This document shows positions 6,673 through 12,799 of a stretch of DNA of 14,590 nucleotides, in pieces. This DNA is from an uncultured bacterium (GTDB lineage Bacteria > CAIJMQ01), in assembly GCA_903821905.1 (NCBI GenBank), contig CAIJMQ010000036.1, positions 1-14,590 of the forward strand. The letters run 5' to 3'. The translations under genes and the position numbers were made by a program. Below the pieces are notes generated by a model. That model saw nothing but the letters and a program-made list of their open reading frames with translations. It had not been told where the DNA came from and ran no database searches. Every line of letters begins with the position of its first letter. The stretch's first letter is position 1.

Positions 6673-7914
6673 CTATGGAGGAGTAACAGTCATAATCTTT
6701 CTGGCTATATCAGGATAAGCGGCAATAAATTTTAATTCGTCTTCAACCAAAGGTTTCTGAGTATGGACATTTGCATACCTAACCAGTTCCAGTATTTTCG
6801 TTGCTTCTTTGTCATCTTTGAACTCTATTTCCATTTTGCCGTAGACATTCCTAAATCCTTTAATACCACTGTATTCACCAACCGTTATTCTTCTACCGGT
6901 TTCAATAATTTCCGGTTCCCCCCTACCTAATTCTTCGTAGTGATAAAGTTCGTAGTTTCTGGAATCTTTTAGAGCGCCGTCCACGTGGATACCTGATTCG
7001 TGTGCAAAAGCATTGTCTCCTACTCCAGGCTGATTAATAGGAATAGGAACATTGAAAGCATATGATGCGTATTTAGAAATCTTCCAAGCCATTTTTAAAT
7101 CTATGTTATCATCCATGGCATATTTATCTTTCAAACCGCTAGACTTTTTTATAGCCAATATTGTAGATACTAAATCTGCGTTGCCTGCTCTTTCTCCCAT
7201 TCCGTTAACAGTAGTATTTATATATGCATCTACTCCGCTGTCAACTGCTGCCTTAGCTCCGCCTATAGAAGTTGCAACAGCAATACCCAAATCGTTATGA
7301 CAGTGCAACTCAACACCTATTTTGACGGAAGCTACTATCTGGGATATTCTTTCATAAATAGAGAAAGGGTCATCGTATCCCAAAGTATCGCAGTATCTAA
7401 ATCTATCCGCTCCGGCTTCTTTAGCCGCAGCAGCAAATTCTATGAGAAAATTTACATCTGCTCTTGAAGCATCTTCCGCATTAACACCCACAGTTTTAAT
7501 CCCTTCCTTTTTAGCATATCGAGTAGCATCTACAATCATCCTGATTATGTCTTTTTTGGAATATTTACCTTCAAACTTACTGCTAAGCATTTGCTCGGAA
7601 GTAGATACTGAGATATTCATATCTTTGATACTGGTGAGTTCTACTGATTTTTCTATATCTTTAATTACAGGTCTGGACCATCCCGAAAGTATAATGGATT
7701 TAAACACACCTAATCTCTTCAGTTCAAGATTGGCATTGATATAGTTTATTTCGTGATTTGTAAATGGGAAACCCATTTCACTCTGATAAACACCCATTTT
7801 ATCAAGATACATATTTATTATCGTCTTCTGTAACTTTGCTAATCCCAACCGTGATGTCTGAACACCGTCTCTATTAGTTACATCCAAAATATGTATTTTC
7901 GGTTTCTTAGCCAT
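6673..7914 (-). CDS. Homocitrate/Re-citrate synthase-like DRE-TIM acyltransferase
   Basis: The 413-residue product belongs to the isopropylmalate/homocitrate synthase (DRE-TIM metallolyase) superfamily. Visible signatures are DVTNRDGVQT (11-20), a divergent form of the usual D-T-T-L-R-D-G-E-Q with the Arg-Asp pair at 15-16; metal-binding HCHND (204-208); NTTVNGMGERAGN (233-245), the second family signature; and FAHESGIH (303-310). These enzymes condense acetyl-CoA with a 2-oxoacid. Length and ending show it lacks the C-terminal allosteric domain of LeuA. No leu, lys or nif genes are adjacent, so the oxoacid is undecided: oxaloacetate (Re-citrate synthase), 2-oxoglutarate (homocitrate synthase) or another. 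The sequence type is one I associate with 'homocitrate synthase' annotations in strict anaerobes. ATG 7914 follows AGGAG at 11 nt. It lies 21 bp after serA, as the third gene of that operon. Confidence 0.85.
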   Translation of the reverse strand: MAKKPKIHILDVTNRDGVQTSRLGLAKLQKTIINMYLDKMGVYQSEMGFPFTNHEINYINANLELKRLGVFKSIILSGWSRPVIKDIEKSVELTSIKDMNISVSTSEQMLSSKFEGKYSKKDIIRMIVDATRYAKKEGIKTVGVNAEDASRADVNFLIEFAAAAKEAGADRFRYCDTLGYDDPFSIYERISQIVASVKIGVELHCHNDLGIAVATSIGGAKAAVDSGVDAYINTTVNGMGERAGNADLVSTILAIKKSSGLKDKYAMDDNIDLKMAWKISKYASYAFNVPIPINQPGVGDNAFAHESGIHVDGALKDSRNYELYHYEELGRGEPEIIETGRRITVGEYSGIKGFRNVYGKMEIEFKDDKEATKILELVRYANVHTQKPLVEDELKFIAAYPDIARKIMTVTPP

Positions 7915-7935
7915 TCTTATAAATTCTCCTTAAAT

Positions 7936-8886
7936 TTATTTCTTTATAGCTGATAAGTTTAGAGCGTTTTGAAATTTACCTTCTTTTAGAGCTAATGCTA
8001 TTGAATTAGCAATCTCCACCGCCACATTAACCTGCGCTTCCTTAGTAGAAGCACCCAGGTGCGGGGTAACAACAACATTATCCAACTCCAGAAGCGGAGA
8101 ATCAAGTAACGGCTCCTGTTCAAATACATCAAGCGCAGCACCGGCTATTCTTCCTTCTTTCAATGCTTTATAAAGTGCACCCTCATCAACTACTCCGCCT
8201 CTTGCACAGTTTATTATTCTCACATTTTTCTTCATTTTGCTTATTGTATTTTCGTTTATTAACTTTTTGGTATCGGGTGTACGCGGAACATGAAGAGAAA
8301 TAAAATCGGACTTTTGGAAAAGTTCATCTAAATCAACAAGTTTTACATCCAGATTCTTCGCTTTTTCTTCTCTTATTAAAGGGTCATAACCGATAACTTC
8401 CATGCCAATTCCTTTAGACATTTTAGCCATATGGCTTCCTACCCTGCCCAATCCTATGATACCTATAGTCTTGCCATAGAGTTCAATGCCCAATAATTTT
8501 TTCTCCCATTTTTTATTCTTAAGTAACGAATTAGCGCAGGGAATATTTTTTGACAGAGCGAACATAAGAGCGAATGCATGTTCAGCAGCCGATATAGTAT
8601 TGCCTGCAGGTGCATTCATTACCACAATTCCCTTGGCTGTTGCCGCGGGAATATCTATATTGTCAACACCTACACCTGCCCGGCCAATGACTTTTAGTTT
8701 ATCGGATGCATCGATTATATCTTTTGTAGCTTTAGTTTTTGACCTTACAATCAAAGCATCGTACCCTTTTATTTTTTCTTTTAACTGTTCCGGTGTAAGT
8801 TCTGTATTAATATCCACCTGAAAACCTTTTTGTTTCAGGATATCTACAGCTTCTTTTTCAAGTTTATCTGATATAAGTACCTTCAT
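7936..8886 (-). CDS. serA: D-3-phosphoglycerate dehydrogenase, short form
   Basis: The enzyme oxidises 3-phosphoglycerate to 3-phosphohydroxypyruvate with NAD+, the first step of phosphorylated serine synthesis in the cytoplasm. The 316-residue protein shows the D-2-hydroxyacid dehydrogenase pattern: substrate loop VIGRAGVGVDNID (67-79), Rossmann glycine motif GLGRVG (145-150), and the catalytic triad Arg229 (NCARGG), Glu258 (FEQEP) and His276 (TPHLGAST). It stops shortly after NALN, so it lacks the C-terminal ASB and ACT domains of long SerA proteins and is unlikely to be feedback-inhibited by serine through an ACT domain. ATG 8886 is preceded by GGAGG at 8 nt. It lies between the class V aminotransferase (45 bp upstream) and the citrate/homocitrate synthase-like gene. 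A related hydroxypyruvate or other 2-hydroxyacid reductase cannot be excluded, but the AGVGVDNID and GAST motifs and the neighbours favour SerA. Confidence 0.9.
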   Translation of the reverse strand: MKVLISDKLEKEAVDILKQKGFQVDINTELTPEQLKEKIKGYDALIVRSKTKATKDIIDASDKLKVIGRAGVGVDNIDIPAATAKGIVVMNAPAGNTISAAEHAFALMFALSKNIPCANSLLKNKKWEKKLLGIELYGKTIGIIGLGRVGSHMAKMSKGIGMEVIGYDPLIREEKAKNLDVKLVDLDELFQKSDFISLHVPRTPDTKKLINENTISKMKKNVRIINCARGGVVDEGALYKALKEGRIAGAALDVFEQEPLLDSPLLELDNVVVTPHLGASTKEAQVNVAVEIANSIALALKEGKFQNALNLSAIKK

Positions 8887-8931
8887 TTAGTTATCCTCCA
8901 ATATATTTAACTTACTTTTATAAACTATTAA

Positions 8932-10068
8932 TTAAACTTGATATAAAACTTTCTGGGCGGCTTTTACACCTTCTCCCATTTTTACCGGGTAACCTATTTT
9001 CCATAGTGCAACTTCCAAAGCAGAAATACCCAGAATTACATCGGAAGCATCCATATATCCCAAATGTGCGAATCTTAAAATCTTGCCTTTGAGATTTCCC
9101 TGACCGTCAGCAGCTTGGACGCCCAAATCGTTCTTCATCGTTTTATACAGTTTTCCACCATCCATACCCTCAGGCAATTTAACAGCAGTAACAGTATCGG
9201 AAGAAGGAGAAGCAAAAACTTCCAATCCCAATGCTTTAACTGCTTGTCTTGTAGCTTCAGCCATTACAGCATGTCTCTTCAATACATTTTCAAGCCCTTC
9301 GTCCTGTAAAAGTTTAAGTGCTTCTTTCAAAGCAACCGTTAAACCAATTGCCGGCGTATATGGTGTATCCAACTTTTCCAAAGCTTTCTTATATGCTTTC
9401 AGGTTAAAATAATATTTGGGCAACTTCGATGTTTCCATCATTTTCTGTGCTTTCTTGCTTAACGAAATAAAACCAAGTCCCGGGGGAAGCATCATCCCTT
9501 TCTGTGAACCCGAAACAACGACATCCACTCCCCATTCATCAGTCTTAAGTTCCATAGCACCAAGACCGGATATAGCATCTACCACTACAACAGCATTGGT
9601 CTTTGCAGTCACTGCAGCAATAGCTTTTACATCTGTCGTCACGCCGGTAGAAGTTTCGCATAAAGTGACAAATACCGCTTTAGTAGTGGGATTTTCTTTC
9701 AACAATTTTTCTATTAATGACGGAGCAACTGATTTTCCCCACTGAACATGAACAGGAATAACATCCAAACCGAACGTGTTACAAAGCTCCAGCCATCTTT
9801 CTCCAAACTTACCCGCTTCAACCGCGATTACTTTATCTTTCGGGGAAAGTAAATTGACCACTGATGCTTCCATTGCGCCTGTACCCGAAGATGCAAACAT
9901 AAAAACATCTTCTGCGGTTTGGAACAAATATTTTAAACCCTTATTTACTTCGCCAAATACTTCACCGTATTCAGCAGTTCTGTGATGTATAATCGGCCTT
10001 GACAAAGCACTCATAACTTCCGGTGGCAGAGGTGTAGGCCCCGGGGTCAAAAGATACTTCTTTTTCAT
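8932..10068 (-). CDS. Class V PLP aminotransferase (alanine/serine-glyoxylate type), probable phosphoserine aminotransferase substitute
   Basis: This is a fold-type I, class V aminotransferase of 378 residues, the usual family length. Seen motifs are LLTPGPTPLPPEV (6-18), the phosphate-binding SGTGAMEA (61-68), Asp164 in VVVDAISGLG, which would contact the pyridine nitrogen, and the PLP-binding Lys190 in SGSQKG. Relatives use Ala, Ser or Asp as donor and glyoxylate, pyruvate or 3-phosphohydroxypyruvate as acceptor. Its position directly before serA suggests it performs the phosphoserine step in place of a SerC-type enzyme. An upstream in-frame GTG at 10074 would add two residues. I choose ATG 10068 because AGGAGG (10077-10082) lies 8 nt from it but only 2 nt from the GTG. 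It is the first gene of a three-gene operon driven by the promoter at 10113-10141. Confidence 0.88.
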   Translation of the reverse strand: MKKKYLLTPGPTPLPPEVMSALSRPIIHHRTAEYGEVFGEVNKGLKYLFQTAEDVFMFASSGTGAMEASVVNLLSPKDKVIAVEAGKFGERWLELCNTFGLDVIPVHVQWGKSVAPSLIEKLLKENPTTKAVFVTLCETSTGVTTDVKAIAAVTAKTNAVVVVDAISGLGAMELKTDEWGVDVVVSGSQKGMMLPPGLGFISLSKKAQKMMETSKLPKYYFNLKAYKKALEKLDTPYTPAIGLTVALKEALKLLQDEGLENVLKRHAVMAEATRQAVKALGLEVFASPSSDTVTAVKLPEGMDGGKLYKTMKNDLGVQAADGQGNLKGKILRFAHLGYMDASDVILGISALEVALWKIGYPVKMGEGVKAAQKVLYQV

Positions 10069-10076
10069 GTTCACTC

Positions 10077-10082
10077 CCTCCT
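10077..10082 (-). promoter_or_regulatory. Shine-Dalgarno AGGAGG that decides the aminotransferase start
   Basis: A perfect AGGAGG on the minus strand lies 8 nt before the ATG at 10068 and only 2 nt before the in-frame GTG at 10074. The ATG is therefore the better start. Confidence 0.75.
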
Positions 10083-10112
10083 TTTTAGGGGTTAAGTTTT
10101 AGAGAAGGCGTA

Positions 10113-10141
10113 ATGATACAATTTCATAATATTAAAGTCAA
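10113..10141 (-). promoter_or_regulatory. Sigma70-type promoter of the aminotransferase-serA-citrate/homocitrate synthase operon
   Basis: On the minus strand, TTGACT (10141-10136) and TATCAT (10118-10113) are separated by exactly 17 bp, each matching the consensus at five of six positions. Transcription would start near 10106, leaving a leader of about 38 nt that includes the AGGAGG. This is the best-formed promoter in the window. Confidence 0.65.
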
Positions 10142-10218
10142 CACCATTTATAAATAAAAACCGTTATCAGTTTTAGGTAAAGAATTTTCAGCAATTTATT
10201 TTTTAGGAGAAAATCTTG

Positions 10219-10224
10219 TATAAT
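10219..10224 (+). promoter_or_regulatory. Perfect -10 box (TATAAT) 7 nt upstream of uppS ATG
   Basis: TATAAT at 10219-10224 would place the transcription start at about 10230-10233, at or within the uppS start codon, implying a leaderless mRNA. No good -35 hexamer is present at the 16-18 bp spacing. An AGGAG at 10205-10209 is 22 nt from the ATG, too far to act as its ribosome binding site. Confidence 0.45.
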
Positions 10225-10231
10225 AATAAAA

Positions 10232-10939
10232 ATGAATCCAAGATTAATATTAGACAAAAATAAACTCCCCAAACACATCGCATTTATCGTTGACGGCAAC
10301 CGCAGATGGGCAGAACAAAACAAACTATCTTCAAACCAAGGACATAAACAAGGCGCTGAAGTAGTAATCAGAGTAATAGAAGATTGCTTACAACTAGGAA
10401 TTCCTGTCCTCACGTTTTATATCTTCTCCACAGAAAATTGGAAGAGAAAAAAAACAGAAGTAAATTTCCTGATGACATTCGGTTTGAATTTTCTTAAAAG
10501 AAAAATGGATTATTTCCATTCAAAGGGAATTAAAGTCAGATTTATTGGCAGAATCCACGAGCTTGATGGGAACCTTAAAAAAGCCATCGACTATGCAGAA
10601 GAAACAACCAAGAACAACACCAAGATGGTATTAAACCTCGCCGTAAATTATGGCGGCAGAAAAGAAATAGTAGATGCGGTAAATAAAATATTAGAAAAGA
10701 AAGACATTAAAGAAGTAGATGAAGAAATAATTTCAAAAAATTTATATACTGCAGGACTTCCCGACCCCGACCTCTTAATAAGAACCGGAGGAGATTCTCG
10801 CATCTCTAATTACCTACTCTGGCAAATTGCTTATGCTGAAATTGTAATCATACCCGAATTCTGGCCCGATTTGAGTAAAGAAAAATTATACGAAGCAATT
10901 GCAGAATATCAGATAAGACAGAGAAGATGGGGGAAGTAA
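10232..10939 (+). CDS. uppS: Isoprenyl transferase (undecaprenyl diphosphate synthase)
   Basis: The enzyme adds cis-isopentenyl units to farnesyl diphosphate to make the C55 carrier lipid used for peptidoglycan and surface polysaccharide assembly. It acts at the cytoplasmic membrane surface. The 235-residue protein shows all main cis-prenyltransferase motifs: HIAFIVDGNRRWA (15-27, catalytic Asp21), GH at 37-38, FSTENWKR (65-72), and RTGGDSRISNYLLWQ (184-198) followed by AE (202-203), whose Glu is the expected second Mg2+ contact. The usual Glu in RTGGE is Asp here, a conservative change. It is slightly shorter than the 245-255 residues of many homologues. The start at 10232 is forced because no ATG, GTG or TTG lies between it and an in-frame TAA at 10178. 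It is the only clear plus-strand gene, divergent from the serine operon and convergent with the methyltransferase. No cdsA or frr partner is nearby. Confidence 0.95.
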   Translation: MNPRLILDKNKLPKHIAFIVDGNRRWAEQNKLSSNQGHKQGAEVVIRVIEDCLQLGIPVLTFYIFSTENWKRKKTEVNFLMTFGLNFLKRKMDYFHSKGIKVRFIGRIHELDGNLKKAIDYAEETTKNNTKMVLNLAVNYGGRKEIVDAVNKILEKKDIKEVDEEIISKNLYTAGLPDPDLLIRTGGDSRISNYLLWQIAYAEIVIIPEFWPDLSKEKLYEAIAEYQIRQRRWGK

Positions 10940-11019
10940 AACAATATCAAATATTAAAATTCAGATGAGCAGAGAAGCATAGCAGCGATTCGCTCGACCA
11001 ATCTGGTTAGGCCATATCT

Positions 11020-11610
11020 TCATCTTTTCCTACAGACCAACTCCCCGTTGCCAATAGGCACTATTATCGCGTCAACTCTTTCATCTCGCAAGGCTCGGTC
11101 CAGCATTGGTTGCAATGTTGCCTGATGATTGATCGCATTGTCTGCTACAAGAATGCCTCCCTGCACCATGCACGGCACGACCATCTCATAACAGCGGTCG
11201 TATATTTCTTTCTCTGCGTCAAGAAAGCAGAAGCCTATGTTTTTGCACTCCGACAGATAGTTCAAGGCGTCACCGTGAACCAACTCGACGACATCATTAA
11301 CACCAGCGGCATCGAAGGTCGCCCTCGCAAGTTCAACCTTTTCGTCCAAAATCTCGAAAGTTGTGACCTTCCTCCCAGTAACCCGGCAAGCTAAAGCGAG
11401 CCACAGCGTGGAATATCCCGCACTCGTTCCAATCTCAATGCAACGGCCATCAGGTGCCGCTGCTGCCAGCAAGGCGATGAATCTACCAACCCCGGATGGA
11501 ATCTGACGGAGCCGCTTCATTCGTGATGTTCCGTCGGCGCGGTCGCGCAAGTCAATCTGCTCCAACTCGCGCATCCGAGCCAAAATTGTCTGTGGGATAT
11601 CGTGGAACAT
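11020..11610 (-). CDS. SAM-dependent O-methyltransferase, catechol/CCoAOMT-like family
   Basis: The 196-residue product is a class I methyltransferase. SAM motif I is [15 protein letters not shown] (58-72), with the acidic residue of motif II at Glu85 (VTTFEI). [18 protein letters not shown] (127-144) and ILVADNAI (153-160) match the metal-dependent O-methyltransferase family, with likely divalent-metal ligands Asp131, Asp157 and Asn158. The methyl acceptor is unknown; relatives act on catechols, CoA-phenylpropanoids or small phenolics. Base composition is clearly richer in GC than the neighbours: two 60-base samples (11041-11100, 11281-11340) each give 53%, against 28% in a uppS sample. No Shine-Dalgarno precedes ATG 11610. 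Together these suggest recent horizontal acquisition. The gene converges on uppS with an 80-bp gap in which I see only weak short hairpins and no T-tailed terminator. Confidence 0.82.
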   Translation of the reverse strand: MFHDIPQTILARMRELEQIDLRDRADGTSRMKRLRQIPSGVGRFIALLAAAAPDGRCIEIGTSAGYSTLWLALACRVTGRKVTTFEILDEKVELARATFDAAGVNDVVELVHGDALNYLSECKNIGFCFLDAEKEIYDRCYEMVVPCMVQGGILVADNAINHQATLQPMLDRALRDERVDAIIVPIGNGELVCRKR

Positions 11611-11695
11611 ATCGTTTAATTTCTAATACCGCAATTTCTGCAGTGTCTAATTTTATTTATACTATTCTATTCAAATACGTTTTGCATAAGTCCTA

Positions 11696-12238
11696 TTACA
11701 AATTCTTGCCTATGCTGTATGCGCAACGCATCAATTCACAATCGCTTGTCAGGAGCTGATTGCCTGTATGTATCAACTTATCAACCAGCACCATAGCGCG
11801 GTTTTGGAAATCGCCTAAATACCAGTTATATTGCGCCACATAGGTTTCAGGATTGCCATTCCCCTGTGAAAATACGCCTATCAGCTTAATCCCTGCATGA
11901 ACTCGCACCTTCCAATTTTTATCCAGCAGACAATAATGGCGGTTCATAAAAGTAATCATGGGACCGCAGACCTGCGCAGCATAATTAGGACTGCTGACTA
12001 AAAGGGCACCGCACTCGTGAAGGTCTTTCCAATAAGGTTTTAAATCATCCTGAATGATACAATCAACATTATTTTCTTTGCAATATCGGCAACCCTGGCA
12101 TCCCTTAACATTCATCTTGTTTATTTCATAGATAACCACTTGGTGCCCAGCGTCGGCAACTCCTCGCAATACTTCCCGCGCTAGCGTTGAAGAAAAACCA
12201 TTCTCCTTAGGACTTCCCAATACAGCAATAACTTTCAT
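11696..12238 (-). CDS. Iron-sulfur flavoprotein-like NAD(P)H:FMN reductase
   Basis: The 180-residue protein has a flavodoxin-like fold signature. The FMN-phosphate loop is VLGSPKENGFSST (6-18). A cysteine cluster follows at C47-x2-C50-x2-C53-x6-C60 (GCQGCRYCKENNVDC). The SSPNY loop (82-86) then binds the isoalloxazine region in this family. The compact four-Cys spacing is that of archaeal and bacterial iron-sulfur flavoproteins (Isf), where it holds a 4Fe-4S cluster next to FMN and passes electrons to O2, H2O2 or other acceptors. A plain NADPH-dependent FMN reductase is the alternative. ATG 12238 begins the canonical MKVIAVLGSP, so the start is secure despite the lack of a visible Shine-Dalgarno. 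One 60-base sample of the gene is 47% GC. It lies 15 bp after the unknown gene at 12254-12742 and 85 bp before the methyltransferase. Confidence 0.85.
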   Translation of the reverse strand: MKVIAVLGSPKENGFSSTLAREVLRGVADAGHQVVIYEINKMNVKGCQGCRYCKENNVDCIIQDDLKPYWKDLHECGALLVSSPNYAAQVCGPMITFMNRHYCLLDKNWKVRVHAGIKLIGVFSQGNGNPETYVAQYNWYLGDFQNRAMVLVDKLIHTGNQLLTSDCELMRCAYSIGKNL

Positions 12239-12253
12239 AAGTTGTTAGGTATG

Positions 12254-12742
12254 TTATTTTTTAAAAACCAAATGGCTCGCATTATTCAGCTCTTGCCCTA
12301 TCGCCATGTATTTCTGAATCGCAGATTCGTATGTTCTTTCAGCATCTTGATATACCTTCCAACTTACATGGTTATCGTGACCGCCTTTACTACGCTCATT
12401 TAGCAATTTTTGTCTCTCAACGAGTGCAATGACTGTCTCTTTTACGGCTTGAGCATATCTATTAAGAATCTCAAAATAATATCTTTCATCTTCATCCATC
12501 GAAGAATTTATATCACGACCGAATGAGGCAATCCTCTCAGTGATACCATTCCACAAAGAAATTAATGTCTCCGCATCTTGAAACAATTGCGACGTAGGAA
12601 CAGCACGACCAAATATATTTTTCAGAAAACTTTTGAAGGTAGCTGATTCTTTGAAAATTTTGTCATGAATTGTGATGTACGCCGTTAATCCATCATTTAC
12701 CGAATAAGCTAGATTTTTAATTTGTTCTCGACAATTACTCAT
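12254..12742 (-). CDS. Hypothetical protein, predominantly alpha-helical
   Basis: I do not recognise this 162-residue protein. It has no signal peptide, transmembrane segment, or obvious catalytic or nucleotide-binding motif. It is rich in Glu, Lys, Ala, Asn and Ser with regularly spaced Leu, Ile and aromatic residues (for example YYFEILNRYAQAVKETVIAL, about 88-107), which suggests a bundle of amphipathic helices. A hydrophilic loop, ERSKGGHDNHVSW (about 115-127), divides its two halves. ATG 12742 lacks a clear Shine-Dalgarno. The short 15-bp gap to the flavoprotein gene and the shared strand support a real co-transcribed gene. A small cytoplasmic helical-bundle adaptor is possible, but that is a guess. 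Confidence 0.6.
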   Translation of the reverse strand: MSNCREQIKNLAYSVNDGLTAYITIHDKIFKESATFKSFLKNIFGRAVPTSQLFQDAETLISLWNGITERIASFGRDINSSMDEDERYYFEILNRYAQAVKETVIALVERQKLLNERSKGGHDNHVSWKVYQDAERTYESAIQKYMAIGQELNNASHLVFKK

Positions 12743-12799
12743 AAAGGATATCTAACATTATATTATACAACCTAAACAATCCGACAAATACTGCAATAA

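Noticed and set aside
7442-7744. Plus-strand open frame of 100 codons
   Set aside because: It is antisense to the highly conserved core of the citrate/homocitrate synthase-like gene.
6673-7914. Calling this gene leuA (2-isopropylmalate synthase)
   Set aside because: It lacks the C-terminal regulatory domain, has a divergent active-site signature, and no leuB, leuC or leuD is nearby.
10075-10090. CCCT...AGGG hairpin in the aminotransferase leader, covering the Shine-Dalgarno
   Set aside because: A 4-bp stem is too weak to call a riboswitch or attenuator, and no aptamer-like structure precedes it in the roughly 38-nt leader.
10138-10413. Minus-strand open frame of 91 codons
   Set aside because: It overlaps the uppS start and its most conserved motif, and it covers the serine-operon promoter. 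The product is unremarkable.
10940-11019. Terminator between the convergent uppS and methyltransferase genes
   Set aside because: Only short stems (AGCGA/TCGCT and ACCA/TGGT) are present, with no T-tract, so I cannot support a terminator.
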